Assembly: GCA_016178725.1 (NCBI GenBank)
Contig: JACOSV010000007.1
Coordinates: 1 to 64,000, forward strand
Direction: 5' to 3'
Length of the DNA stretch: 64,000 nt
Origin: Candidatus Eiseniibacteriota bacterium
GTDB taxonomy: Bacteria > Eisenbacteria > RBG-16-71-46
Made by a program: the position numbers and the translations under genes. The notes beneath the pieces were generated by a model. It was not told the DNA's origin. It saw nothing but the letters and a program-made list of their open reading frames with translations, and did no database searches. The stretch's first letter is position 1, and every line of letters begins with the position of its first letter. Positions 51,992-61,569 of the stretch are shown piece by piece.

Positions 51992-52909
51992 ATGATCCAG
52001 TTCCTGATCGGCACCGACGTTCCGTTCATGCGCTACCGACGCTTCGCGTACATGTTCTCGTCCGCGATCGCGCTCGCGACCGTCGTGTGGCTGTTCGTGC
52101 ACGGCGGCCCCAGGTACAACGTGGACTTCACCGGCGGCACGATGCTGCAGATCCGATTGAGCCAGGTGCTGCCGGCCGATCAGGTGCGCCAGACGCTCGA
52201 CCAGGCGGGCTTCCACGGCTTCGAGCTGCAGCAGATGGCGGGCGACAACCGCAACGAGTACCTGATCCGCATCCAGTCCGAGACGCAGCAGGATCTGTTC
52301 ACGACCGTGCAGCGCTCGGTGCAGGCGCACTACCCCAACGTCACGGTGTCGCTGCGCAGCAACCAGCACGTCGGGCCCAAGGTCGGCAGCGAGCTGCGCC
52401 AGAAGGCGCTGTGGGCGATCCTCGGCAGCCTGGGCGCAATTCTGATGTACGTCGGCCTGCGCTATCAGTTCAAGTACGCCTTCGGCGCGGTCGTGGCGCT
52501 GCTCCACGACGTCTTCGTGACGCTCGGGTTCATCTGCTTCACCGGGCGCGAGGTCTCGCTCACCGTGATCGCGGCGCTGCTCACGATCGCGGGCTACTCG
52601 ATCAACGACACCATCGTCGTCTTCGACCGCATCCGGGAGCGTTCGAAGGCGCTGCGCAAGGAGAAGCATTCGCGGGTCATGGACATCGCCGTGAACGAGA
52701 CGCTGTCCCGGACCGTCATCACCGCGTTCACCGTGTTCTTGAGCTCGCTGGCGCTGTTCGTGTGGGGCGGCGAGGTGCTGCGCGATTTCTCGTTCGCGAT
52801 GCTGGTGGGCGTCGTGTTCGGCACGTATTCGTCGGTGTACGTGGCGAGCGGACTGGCCCTCGACGTGTGGATCGGGCTCGACCGCCGGAAGGGCATTCAG
52901 GCGGAGTGA
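51992..52909 (+). CDS. secF: protein translocase subunit SecF
   Basis: 305 aa. N-terminal helix (FAYMFSSAIALATVVWLFVHG), NVDFTGGTMLQIR (family GxDFxGG), periplasmic P4 domain, then five helices including LRYQFKYAFGAVVALLHDVFVTLGF and SINDTIVVFDRIRER, with ETLSRTVITAFTVFLSSLALFVWGGEVLRDFSFAMLVGVVFGTYSSVYVA. All hallmark segments are intact. It forms the SecDF complex with SecD. The lipoprotein gene starts 14 bp downstream. Confidence 0.97.
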   Translation: MIQFLIGTDVPFMRYRRFAYMFSSAIALATVVWLFVHGGPRYNVDFTGGTMLQIRLSQVLPADQVRQTLDQAGFHGFELQQMAGDNRNEYLIRIQSETQQDLFTTVQRSVQAHYPNVTVSLRSNQHVGPKVGSELRQKALWAILGSLGAILMYVGLRYQFKYAFGAVVALLHDVFVTLGFICFTGREVSLTVIAALLTIAGYSINDTIVVFDRIRERSKALRKEKHSRVMDIAVNETLSRTVITAFTVFLSSLALFVWGGEVLRDFSFAMLVGVVFGTYSSVYVASGLALDVWIGLDRRKGIQAE

Positions 52910-52923
52910 TCGAAAGGCAGACG

Positions 52924-53973
52924 ATGAAGCGCGTGCAACGCCGGCTCACCTCCCCCCTCACACTGCTCCTGCTCGCGACCGCCGTGATCGGCGCTCCGGG
53001 CTGCGCGAAGAAGCTGACCACCCCCGACGCCGGTCTGATCGCGGGATCGTTCCCGCCGGGCGTGCGCGATTCGCTCGACCGCACGCCGTCCAATCTGACC
53101 GTGTGGCCGGACACGCCGCTGCCGGTCTACGACGCGAACTCGGGGCTGCTGCTCTACACCGCGTACCGCAGCCAGGCGGGCGCGTACGTGGGCGAGATCA
53201 CCGACTACACCGGGGCCACCGGCTACCAGATGTTCCGGCGCGAGGGGAACCAGGCGTTCAGCATGTTCCAGGACTTCGCCCTCACGCCGACGCGGCGCTG
53301 GGCGGATCACGACTACTACGGCACGGCGAACGGCACGCTGGTCCTGCCGCCGGCCCAGCTCTACGAGTTCGCCGATCCGGTGCCGCCCGCGGTCGCGGAT
53401 CCGGCCTACGTCGGCCGCGCGCTGATCGCCGGCCTGACCGGCGCCGCCTATCCGCTCACGAACCTCGGCGTGCTGACGCCGGGCGTTCCGATCGATTCGA
53501 TGGCCTACACCGGCAGCTCTTCGCCGCCCGATTCGCTGGTCGGCCTCACGTGGCAGGCGGTGCCGGGCGCGGTGGGCTACTGGGTCCACGTCTACCAGAA
53601 GCGTTCGGACATCCGCGACGGGTCCGAGGTGGTGGTGACGGCGCTGCCCGCGGCGATCGCGACCGGCAAGGTGCGCGACTTCTTCATCGGCTATTTCCCG
53701 GCGTCCGTGACCTCGTACAAGGTCGGCTCGCCGGTGCCGACCGGCGCGCGCGTGCTGGTCTACCGGATCCTGGCCGGGCAGTCGGCGGTGTTCATCCGTG
53801 TCTCGGCGGTGGACGCGACCGGCCGCATGATCGCGACGACCCTCGGTCCCGACAGCGACACGGACGCCACGCACCAGAACATCGGTGGCCAGGACGTCTC
53901 GATCCGCTATAGCATCAACGCGCGGCGTGTGACGCCGCAGCGTCCGCTGCCGCCGCCGATCGCAGCGCCCTAG
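52924..53973 (+). CDS. lipoprotein with fibronectin-like segment, unknown function
   Basis: 349 aa. Signal with lipobox-like APGC (LLLLATAVIGAPGC) at residues 16-27. The central part holds two Tyr/Gly-rich strands (SGLLLYTAYRSQAGAYVGEITDYTGATGYQMFRREGN) and a fibronectin-III-like stretch (LVGLTWQAVPGAVGYWVHVYQKR; VFIRVSAVDATGRMIATTLGP). I do not recognise the family. Secretion by the co-expressed SecDF-assisted Sec pathway is likely. It is third in the secD cluster, 63 bp before the DUF4159 gene. Confidence 0.7.
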   Translation: MKRVQRRLTSPLTLLLLATAVIGAPGCAKKLTTPDAGLIAGSFPPGVRDSLDRTPSNLTVWPDTPLPVYDANSGLLLYTAYRSQAGAYVGEITDYTGATGYQMFRREGNQAFSMFQDFALTPTRRWADHDYYGTANGTLVLPPAQLYEFADPVPPAVADPAYVGRALIAGLTGAAYPLTNLGVLTPGVPIDSMAYTGSSSPPDSLVGLTWQAVPGAVGYWVHVYQKRSDIRDGSEVVVTALPAAIATGKVRDFFIGYFPASVTSYKVGSPVPTGARVLVYRILAGQSAVFIRVSAVDATGRMIATTLGPDSDTDATHQNIGGQDVSIRYSINARRVTPQRPLPPPIAAP

Positions 53974-54036
53974 CGGGCTTCGCGGCGCCGGACCAGGCGC
54001 CGTTTCGGGCCCGGCGCGCATCCCAAGGGACGGCGC

Positions 54037-54771
54037 GTGCACCCACCCGGCCGCGGGAGATCCTGGTTGAGCTCCGCACGTCTGCTGCTCATCGCCCTGC
54101 TCGCGACACCCGCGGCCCACGCCACGCTCGCGGCCGCGCCGGCCGCCGCGCAGACCCCGGCGGCCCCGGGCGCGCACCAGTTCAGCCTCGCGCGGCTCAA
54201 GTACGGCGGCGGCGGCGACTGGTACGAGGACCGCACGTCGCTGGTCAATCTGCTGCGCGGGCTGGAGGAGCGCACGTCGGTGCCGATCGCGGCGCCGCAG
54301 GAGGCGGTCGTCGAGCCGGGCTCGGCGGCGCTGTTCCAGTACCCGTTCGTCTTCGCCTCGGGTCATGGAAACATGAAGTTCACCGCGACCGAGGCCGCGA
54401 ATCTGCGGCGTTATCTCACGTCGGGCGGATTCCTGTGGGTGGACGACGATTTCGGCATCGACCCCTCGTTCCGGCGCGAAATGGCGAAGGTCTTCCCCGA
54501 CGAGAAGCTGATCGAGCTGCCGTTCTCGCATCCGGTCTTCCACCAGATGTACGAGTTTGCCGGCGGTTTGCCCAAGATCCACGAGCACGACGGCGGCCCG
54601 GCCCGGGCCTTCGGGATTGTCCACGACGGAAGGCTGGTTGTATTCTATTCGTACGACTGCGACCTCGGGGACGGGCTCGAGGACGAAGAGGTCCATCACG
54701 ATCCCCCCGAGAAGCGTGAAGCGGCCATGCGCATGGGGTTGAATCTCGTGCTCTACGCCCTGACTCACTAG
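54037..54771 (+). CDS. DUF4159-domain exported protein
   Basis: 244 aa from a GTG at 54037 (a TTG at 54067 is possible). A signal segment (LLLIALLATPAAHATLAAAPAAA) precedes the DUF4159 domain: FSLARLKYGGGGDWYEDRTSLVNLLRGLEERT, ALFQYPFVFASGHGNMKFTATEAANLRRYLTSGGFLWVDDDFG and LPFSHPVFHQMYEF. DUF4159 has a glutamine-amidotransferase-like (class I) fold but its catalytic role is unknown. It usually occurs beside DUF4175, DUF58 and MoxR genes; here DUF4175 follows 39 bp downstream but no MoxR or DUF58 gene is present in the window. Confidence 0.9.
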   Translation: MHPPGRGRSWLSSARLLLIALLATPAAHATLAAAPAAAQTPAAPGAHQFSLARLKYGGGGDWYEDRTSLVNLLRGLEERTSVPIAAPQEAVVEPGSAALFQYPFVFASGHGNMKFTATEAANLRRYLTSGGFLWVDDDFGIDPSFRREMAKVFPDEKLIELPFSHPVFHQMYEFAGGLPKIHEHDGGPARAFGIVHDGRLVVFYSYDCDLGDGLEDEEVHHDPPEKREAAMRMGLNLVLYALTH

Positions 54772-54810
54772 CGACATTCGACCCTCCCCGGGCCGCCGCA
54801 GCAGCCAGCC

Positions 54811-57800
54811 ATGAACGACCGCGTGCCCGAGACTCCGCTCCGCCGCACCCTCGCCCGGCAGCATCGCGCCGTGCGCGCCGCCCTGATGCTGCGGCACGCC
54901 CTGCGCGGCGCGGCGTTCGTGAGCGGCGCCGTCGCGCTCGCGGTGGCGGCGGGCGCGCTCCTGCCGCTCGGCGTCGGCAGCGCGTGGACGCGCCTCGCGT
55001 TCACGATCGCGGCGGCCGCGGCGGGGATCGCCGGCGCGGCGCTCGCGTTCGCCCGCGTGGCGCCGAGCCTCGACGCCTGGCTCGAAGCGGTGGAGGGGCG
55101 CTTCCCCGAGCTCCGCTCGTGGCTGCGGAACGCGCTCGAGTTCGAGGAGGCGACACCGCGCCACACGTCACCCGTGCTCGCCCGCGCCGTCGCCGACGAG
55201 ACGGCGCGCCGCGTGCGGACGATCGCGGTGGCGTCCGGACGGCCCGCGATCGCGCCGCGCCGCCCGCTGCTCGTGCTCCTCGCGGCGGTCGCCGCGATCG
55301 TCACACTCGCGCTGCTGCTGCCGGCGCCGACGAGCCGCTCGTGGGCGACCCTGCTCGACCCGAACCGCGCCGCGCCGCCGGTCCGGATCGCCGTCGAGCC
55401 CGGCTCGGTCCGGCTCACGCCCGGCGCGGCGCTCGCGGTGCGCGCGCGCGTCTGGGGCACGGCGCGCGCGCCGCGGCTCCTGCGCGACGGATCGCACGCC
55501 GACGCCGCGACGCCCGAGGGTGCGGGCGTCCGCGGCGAGCGCGTGTGGCGCTTCGACCTCACGCAGCTCACGCGCGAGCAGGACTATCGCGTGCGCGTCG
55601 CGGGCGTCGAGAGCCCCCGCTACCGGATCTCGCTCGCGGGCGAGCCGTCGCCGGTGAGCTTCGAGATCGAGATCGCCGCACCCGCCTACGCCCGGCTCCC
55701 GCTCCAGCGCGGCACCGCGACGCGCGGCGACGTGAGCGCTCTGCGCGGCAGCCGCGCGAGTCTGCTCGTCACGTTCGATCGCGACCTGAAGAGCCTCGCG
55801 GCGACGCTGCCGGGCGGACGCAGCGCCGCGTGGACCGCGGTGACGCCGCGGCGCTGGCGCGGCGAGGTGCCGGTCGCCGACGACGGAGAGTACACGCTCA
55901 CCGCGGTCGCCGAGCGCGGCGAGGCGCACTTCCGCTACCGCATCACGCCGATGGCGGACGCGCCCCCGCTCCTCTCGGTGCGCGTGCCGGCGGGCGACGT
56001 CGATCTGCCGGTCGGCCAGCAGATCCCGGTCGAGGTGCTGGCGCAGGACGATCTCGGGCTCGCGAAGCTCACGCTCCAGTACCGCAAGGACGCTTCGGCG
56101 CCGTGGGCCGATCTGCCGATCGCGCGCTTCGACGGCGAGCCGCGCGAGGCGCACGTCGAAACGCGCTGGGACGCGACGCCGCTCGCGCTGCTCCCCGGCC
56201 AGAGCGCGACGTTCCGCTTCGAGCTGCTCGACGACAACCGCGTCTCGGGGCCGGGGCGCGCGGTGAGCCCGACGTTCGAGCTGCGCTTCCCGTCGCTCGC
56301 CGACCTCTACGAGCACGTGGACCAGAAGCAGCAGACCGCCGAGGCCGCGCTCCAGCAGATCGCCGAGAAGGCGAAGGAGCTGCAGAAGTCGCTCGACAAG
56401 CTCGCGCGGCTCCAGCCGCGGCCGGCGCCGCAGAGCTCGCAGGGCTTCGAGCGCAGCGAGGAGCTGAAGAGCGCGCTCGAGCGCCAGCAGGAGCTGGGCC
56501 GCAAGATCGACGATGCGGCGAAGGAGATGCGCGAGAGCCTGGATCAGGCGGCCGAGCGCCAGACGTTCGACCAGCAGCTGCAGAACAAGCTCAAGGAGCT
56601 GGCCGGCCTGATGGATCAGATCCAGTCGAAGGACTTCCGCGACGCGATGCAGAAGATGCGTGACGCGCTCGAGAAGATGGATCAGAAGCCGCTCGAGAGC
56701 GAGCTGCCGCAGTGGCGCGAGCGCAATCAGCAGATGTTGAGCAACCTCCAGCGCACGATCGAGCTGATGAAGAAGCTGCGCGAGGAAGAGAAGCTCCAAT
56801 CGCTGGCGCAGCGCGCCGACGAGCTCAAGGCCGAGCAGGATCAGATGAACCAGAAGATGGACGCCCCGCCGAAGGACGCGGGCGCCGACGCGAAGCCCGA
56901 TGCGAAGCCGGACGCGAAGTCGGGCGCGCAGAATCCGGCGGCCGCGAAGGACCCGCTCGCCGAGCAGCAGCAGGGTGCGGCCGAGAAGAGCGAGAAGCTC
57001 GCGATGGATGCCCAGAAGACCGGCGAGGACGCGAAGGAGGGCGACGAGAAGCAGGGACTCGACGAGGCGGCGAAGGAGCTCAAGTCCGAGGCGGCGCCGG
57101 CGCAGCGCGAGGCGTCGCAGCAGGCGCAGCAGAAGGACCGCTCGAGCGCGTCCAAGTCCGGCAAGCGTGCGAGCCAGAGTCTCTCCCGCGCCGCGCAGAG
57201 CCTGCGCAAGATGGTCTCGCAGATGTCGGAGGAGCAGAACCAGCTCGATCTCGCCGCGGTGCGCCGCGCCGCGCAGGATCTGCTCTCGCTGCAGCGCGCG
57301 ACCGAGCAGAACATGGACCCGACCGCGCCGCTCGCGCAGCGCGCCGACCGCCAGACCGATCTCTCCGAGGGCACGTCGCGGGTCGCCGATTCGCTGCGCA
57401 CGCTCGCCACCCAGACGCCGTTCATCAGCGGCCAGCTGGCGCTCGCGCTGCAGACCGCGGTGGATCAGCTCACCGTCTCGGGCCGCGAGCTCATGACCGG
57501 CAACCGCGGGCGCGGCGAAGAGGCCGGCCGCGACGGTGGCCGCGCGCTCAACCTCGCGGTGCTCGAGCTGCGGCGCACCGAGGAGTCCATGTGCCAGAAG
57601 CCGGGCGCCGGCGCGCCGAGCAGCAATCCCCGGCCCGGCAGCCAGCCGCAGAACGGGCAGAACATGCAGGATCTCGCCGGGCGCCAGGGCCAGCTCAACC
57701 AGCGGACGCGCGGCCTCTCGCAGCGCCTGAGCCAGCAGCTGCGGCTCCAGGCCGGCGATCGCGACGAGGTCCAGCGCCTCGCCGAGGAGCAGCAGCGCAT

Positions 57801-58194
57801 CCGCGAGCAGCTCGAACAGGTTCAGCGCGACGAGCAGTCGCATCACGAGCTGCTGGGCCGGCTCGATCAGACGCAGCAGGAGATGAAGGAGGTCGAGGAG
57901 GCGCTGCGCAACGGCGTGACCGATCCATCGATCGAGGAGAAGCAGACGCACATCCTCTCGCGCATGCTCGACGCGACGCGTTCGATCAACCGCCGCGACT
58001 TCGATCCCGAGCGCGAGTCGCGCCCCGGCGTCGACGTCGCGCGGCCCTCGCCGGCGGAGCTCCCGCGCGAGCTGATGCGCGAGAGCGACCGGCTGCGGCT
58101 CGATCTGCTCAAGGCCGAGGCGGACCGCTATCCGGCGCAGTACCGCGCGTTCATCGAGACCTATCTCAAGTCGCTGAACGGGAGTCCGCGGTGA
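54811..58194 (+). CDS. very large DUF4175-type membrane/coiled-coil protein
   Basis: 1127 aa. Membrane helices near residues 28-55, 60-85 and 150-172 (AAFVSGAVALAVAAGALLPL; RPLLVLLAAVAAIVTLALLLP) anchor the N terminus. Beta-rich domains fill residues about 185-500 (RYRISLAGEPSPVSFEIEIAAPAYARLP, RFELLDDNRVSGPGRAVSPTFELRFP). From about 510 to 1110 almost everything is Gln/Glu/Lys/Ala coiled coil (DQKQQTAEAALQQIAEKAKELQKSLDKLARL), broken by a Lys/Asp/Pro repeat (PDAKPDAKSGAQNPAAAKDP). This matches DUF4175. It could span the periplasm as a tether. Its stop overlaps the TPR gene (GTGA). Confidence 0.88.
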   Translation: MNDRVPETPLRRTLARQHRAVRAALMLRHALRGAAFVSGAVALAVAAGALLPLGVGSAWTRLAFTIAAAAAGIAGAALAFARVAPSLDAWLEAVEGRFPELRSWLRNALEFEEATPRHTSPVLARAVADETARRVRTIAVASGRPAIAPRRPLLVLLAAVAAIVTLALLLPAPTSRSWATLLDPNRAAPPVRIAVEPGSVRLTPGAALAVRARVWGTARAPRLLRDGSHADAATPEGAGVRGERVWRFDLTQLTREQDYRVRVAGVESPRYRISLAGEPSPVSFEIEIAAPAYARLPLQRGTATRGDVSALRGSRASLLVTFDRDLKSLAATLPGGRSAAWTAVTPRRWRGEVPVADDGEYTLTAVAERGEAHFRYRITPMADAPPLLSVRVPAGDVDLPVGQQIPVEVLAQDDLGLAKLTLQYRKDASAPWADLPIARFDGEPREAHVETRWDATPLALLPGQSATFRFELLDDNRVSGPGRAVSPTFELRFPSLADLYEHVDQKQQTAEAALQQIAEKAKELQKSLDKLARLQPRPAPQSSQGFERSEELKSALERQQELGRKIDDAAKEMRESLDQAAERQTFDQQLQNKLKELAGLMDQIQSKDFRDAMQKMRDALEKMDQKPLESELPQWRERNQQMLSNLQRTIELMKKLREEEKLQSLAQRADELKAEQDQMNQKMDAPPKDAGADAKPDAKPDAKSGAQNPAAAKDPLAEQQQGAAEKSEKLAMDAQKTGEDAKEGDEKQGLDEAAKELKSEAAPAQREASQQAQQKDRSSASKSGKRASQSLSRAAQSLRKMVSQMSEEQNQLDLAAVRRAAQDLLSLQRATEQNMDPTAPLAQRADRQTDLSEGTSRVADSLRTLATQTPFISGQLALALQTAVDQLTVSGRELMTGNRGRGEEAGRDGGRALNLAVLELRRTEESMCQKPGAGAPSSNPRPGSQPQNGQNMQDLAGRQGQLNQRTRGLSQRLSQQLRLQAGDRDEVQRLAEEQQRIREQLEQVQRDEQSHHELLGRLDQTQQEMKEVEEALRNGVTDPSIEEKQTHILSRMLDATRSINRRDFDPERESRPGVDVARPSPAELPRELMRESDRLRLDLLKAEADRYPAQYRAFIETYLKSLNGSPR

Positions 58195-59852
58195 TCCCGC
58201 GGCTCGCGGCCGCGCTGCTGGGTGTCGCGCTGCTCGCGCCGGTTGCGCGGGCGCAGTCTCCGGGCGCCCAGGCCCGCCCCGGCCGGCCGTTCGAGTACAC
58301 GGTGCCCGAGGTGCAGAGCGCCGCACCCGCGCCCTCGCCGTCGCAACATCCGGCGGCGCCGCTGGTCGGCGCGCAGATCGAGCGGCTGCTCCGCGCGCAG
58401 GGCCTGCGCGAGGCCGGCCGGTTCGACGCCGCGCACGACATGCTCGCGGCGCTGCTCGCCGAGGCGCCGCATCACCCGCTGGTTCTCGCCGAGATGGCCC
58501 GCCTCGAGGCCGACCGCAAGCAGTGGGGCGCGATCGAGCGCCTCGCCCGCGGCGAGCGCGTCGCGACGCGCGATTCGCTGCTGCTCGGCCAGGAGCTGGT
58601 GACGGCGCTCGAGCGCCTCGGTCACGCGCGCGACGCCGCACAGATCGCGCTCGAGGTGTGGCTCGCCTCGCCCGCCGCCGGCGAATGGGTCGAGCCCGCG
58701 CTCATCCGTCTCGACGCCGCCGATCCGCGCGCCGTGCGCGAGGTGCTCGGGCGCGGCGCGCCCGCGCGACTCGGCCATGTGGCGCTCGTGCGCCTCGCGG
58801 CGCGCCTGCTGTGGAAGCACGGCGAGGGGCCCGAGGCGCTCCGCCTCCTCGCCGACGCCGACGCGCTCAAGCCGAGCACGCCGGCGCGCTGGGGATTCGC
58901 CGAGGAGCTGCTGTTCGCCGCGACGCCGCGCGACACGAGCGGCGCGGTCGACGCGCTGGTCGAGTTGGCCGCGGACCGGGCGCTCGACGCGGCCTATCGC
59001 CTGCCGGCGGCGCGCCGCGCGTGGGAGATTTCGGGCCGGCGCCGCGACGGGCACGAGGGCGCGCTGCGCGTCGCCCGCGCGCTCGCCGATCTGCCGCCGG
59101 CGGCGTGGGCGCCCGATCTGCTGGTCGGGATCGTGCACGCGCTGCGCGAGGCGGGCGACACCGGCGACGTGCGCGCGCTGCTCGACCGGCTCGGCGAGCG
59201 GCGCGACGCGGTGCCGGGGCTCAAGCTCGAAGCGGCGCTGAACGAGCTCCACGATGGCCCGACGCCGAAGGCGCTCGCGACGCTCGAGCAGGCCGCCCAC
59301 GGCTCGGTCGAGGGCGTGTTCCGCTACGCCGAGGCGCTGTTCTTCGCCGGCATGCCCGATTCGGCGGCGGCGCTCTACCGCCTCGTGTCGAACGACCCCG
59401 CCGGACCGTACACGGGCGCCGCGCTCGAGCGGCTGTTCCTGATCGAGGACGCCGAGCCGCGCGACGCGCTGCCGGCGTTCGGCCGGCTCGCGTTCGCATC
59501 GTGGCGCGGCGATCGCGCGCGCTCGCTGGCGCTCGCCGACTCGCTCTACCACGGACTCGCGCGCGGTGCGCTCTGGGCCCAAGCGGCGCTGACGCTCGCC
59601 GCCGAGCACGAGCGCGGCGGCGATCCGGCCGCGGCGCTTGGGCCCCTGATCGCGGTCGGCGATTCGCTGCCCGGCGACCGGCTCGCGCCGCTCGCGCTGC
59701 AGCGCGCCGGCGACCTCTACCATCTGCGCCTCCAGGACGACGCGAAGGCGCTCGAACGCTACGAGACGTGCCTGACGCGGTATCCCAGGGCATGGAACGC
59801 ATCGGAAGTGCGGCGCGTGGTCGAGACCATACGGCGCGAGCGGAGGTTCTGA
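58191..59852 (+). CDS. exported TPR-repeat protein
   Basis: 553 aa from a GTG at 58191 overlapping the DUF4175 stop. Signal peptide (MIPRLAAALLGVALLAPVARA, read as V1). The rest is helical repeats (AGRFDAAHDMLAALLAEAPHHPLVLAEMARLEADRKQ; FRYAEALFFAGMPDSAAALYRLVSNDPAGPYTGAALERLF; AGDLYHLRLQDDAKALERYETCLTRYPRAWNASEVRRV), clearly TPR/tol-pal-YbgF-like toward the C terminus. A periplasmic scaffold, probably for the neighbouring DUF4159/DUF4175 proteins. The next gene's ATG overlaps its stop by 1 bp (TGATG). Confidence 0.85.
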   Translation: MIPRLAAALLGVALLAPVARAQSPGAQARPGRPFEYTVPEVQSAAPAPSPSQHPAAPLVGAQIERLLRAQGLREAGRFDAAHDMLAALLAEAPHHPLVLAEMARLEADRKQWGAIERLARGERVATRDSLLLGQELVTALERLGHARDAAQIALEVWLASPAAGEWVEPALIRLDAADPRAVREVLGRGAPARLGHVALVRLAARLLWKHGEGPEALRLLADADALKPSTPARWGFAEELLFAATPRDTSGAVDALVELAADRALDAAYRLPAARRAWEISGRRRDGHEGALRVARALADLPPAAWAPDLLVGIVHALREAGDTGDVRALLDRLGERRDAVPGLKLEAALNELHDGPTPKALATLEQAAHGSVEGVFRYAEALFFAGMPDSAAALYRLVSNDPAGPYTGAALERLFLIEDAEPRDALPAFGRLAFASWRGDRARSLALADSLYHGLARGALWAQAALTLAAEHERGGDPAAALGPLIAVGDSLPGDRLAPLALQRAGDLYHLRLQDDAKALERYETCLTRYPRAWNASEVRRVVETIRRERRF

Positions 59853-61372
59853 TGCCGGCGCGGATCGGAGGCGGCGGGAACGTGGATCGCGGCGGCGCGC
59901 GACCGCCCGGCGGCGTGCGCGCGGTGCGTCTCGGCCCGATCGGCACGGTGGCCGCGATCGCCGGCGTCGTGATGGTCGCGATCGCCGCGATCGCGACGCT
60001 CGGGCTCGCGACGCGCCTGCTGCGCGGACGCGCGCGGCGCGAGCGCATCCGCGGCGACGGCCGTCCGGCGACGTCGCGGAACCGCGAGCGCTCCAAGGCC
60101 GTGGTGGTCGAAGCGCTGCCGCTCGTGCTCGGGCTCGCGCTGGCGCTCGTCGCCGCGACGGCGCCCGCGCCGGCGCGCGCCGGGCTGCTCGTGCCGATGG
60201 ACGACAAGCAGACGGATCATCTCAAGGCGTACGGCCTCGCCTACTGGACGCTCGCGCGCGGCGAGAAGATCGAGTGGCTGCTCAACTATCGCGGCGGCTC
60301 GTTCCTGATGCCCGAGAACGCCGAGACCCAGCGCGAGGCGAACCTGCGCGGCGTCGCGTTCGAATCGATGAACGCCGGGGCCGAGGCCGCGATGCGCGCC
60401 GAGATCGCCGACAACAACATGGAGTCGGTCGCGCTCGAGAAGGCGCCGCGCGTCGCCGTCTACATCCCACCCAACACGCCGCCATGGGACGACGCGGTCA
60501 CGCTGGCGCTCGAGTACGCCGACATTCCGTACTCCAAGCTGTGGGACGCCGAGGTCATGAGCGGCGATCTCGCCAAGTACGACTGGCTGCATCTCCATCA
60601 CGAGGACTTCACCGCCCAGCACGGCAAGTTCTTCGTCGCGTACCACAACTTCCCCTGGTATCAGGAAGAGGAGCGCGTGCAGAAGGCGATGGCGACGCAG
60701 CTCGGGTTCGCCAAGGTGACGCAGGAGAAGGCGGCGGTCGCGATCGCGATCCGCGACTTCATCGGCCGCGGCGGGTTCATGTTCGGCATGTGCTCGGCGA
60801 CCGACACGTACGACATCGCGCTCGCGGCGCAGGGCGTGGACATCGCCGAATCGGTCTACGACGGCGATCCGTGCGATCCGCTCGCCAACCGCAAGCTCGA
60901 CTTCGCGAAGGATCTCGCGTTCAAGAATTACCGGCTCGAGCTCGACCCGTTCATCTACAAGTTCTCGGACATCGACGTGACGCAGGAGGCCTCGCTGCGC
61001 GGGCCGAACGCGGTGTTCACGCTGTTCGACTTCTCGGCCAAGAACGATCCGGTGCCGACGATGCTGGTGCAGGACCACGTGAACGCGGTGCCCGAGTTCC
61101 TCGGCCAGACGACGGGATTCCACCGCGCGAAGCTCAAGAGCAACGTGCTGGTGCTGGGCGAGGTCGAGGGCACCGACGAGGTGAAATACCTGCACGGGCA
61201 GTACGGGCGCGGCACGTTCACGTACCTCGGCGGACACGATCCCGAGGACTTCCAGCACATGGTCGGCGACCCGGCGACCGATCTCTCCAAGTACCGCCAC
61301 TCGCCCGGCTACCGGCTGATCCTCAACAACGTCCTCTTCCCGGCGGCGGAGAAGAAGAAGCAACGGACGTAG
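59852..61372 (+). CDS. exported 'LNYRGGSF' family protein, function unknown
   Basis: 506 aa from an ATG overlapping the TPR stop by 1 bp. Two N-terminal hydrophobic helices (GPIGTVAAIAGVVMVAIAAIATLGL and VVVEALPLVLGLALALVAATAPAPARA) precede a conserved-looking domain beginning LLVPMDDKQTDHLKAYGLAYWTLARGEKIEWLLNYRGGSF. It contains VAVYIPPNTPPWDDAVTLALEYADIPYSKLWD and GRGGFMFGMCSATDTYDIALAAQG, which look like an amidotransferase or beta-galactosidase-trimer-type alpha/beta fold (compare GMCSATD with the Cys nucleophile elbow). I recall relatives being labelled asparagine synthetase B, which this sequence does not support. It ends the seven-gene cluster. Confidence 0.78.
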   Translation: MPARIGGGGNVDRGGARPPGGVRAVRLGPIGTVAAIAGVVMVAIAAIATLGLATRLLRGRARRERIRGDGRPATSRNRERSKAVVVEALPLVLGLALALVAATAPAPARAGLLVPMDDKQTDHLKAYGLAYWTLARGEKIEWLLNYRGGSFLMPENAETQREANLRGVAFESMNAGAEAAMRAEIADNNMESVALEKAPRVAVYIPPNTPPWDDAVTLALEYADIPYSKLWDAEVMSGDLAKYDWLHLHHEDFTAQHGKFFVAYHNFPWYQEEERVQKAMATQLGFAKVTQEKAAVAIAIRDFIGRGGFMFGMCSATDTYDIALAAQGVDIAESVYDGDPCDPLANRKLDFAKDLAFKNYRLELDPFIYKFSDIDVTQEASLRGPNAVFTLFDFSAKNDPVPTMLVQDHVNAVPEFLGQTTGFHRAKLKSNVLVLGEVEGTDEVKYLHGQYGRGTFTYLGGHDPEDFQHMVGDPATDLSKYRHSPGYRLILNNVLFPAAEKKKQRT

Positions 61373-61569
61373 CGCCGGACAAGGCGCAAACAGCCATGCG
61401 TCGGCGTGCATCCCGCGCGCGCGATCGCACCCAGCCGCCGCCCGCACGCTGCACGCTGCACGCGAATCGGGCGTCTGCGCACGCCGGTTCGCCCGACGCG
61501 CGCCGTGGTCCCGCGGTTGCTCCGTGAAGTGGGGCTACCCTTCGTTACCCACCTCGAGGAGGTTCGACC

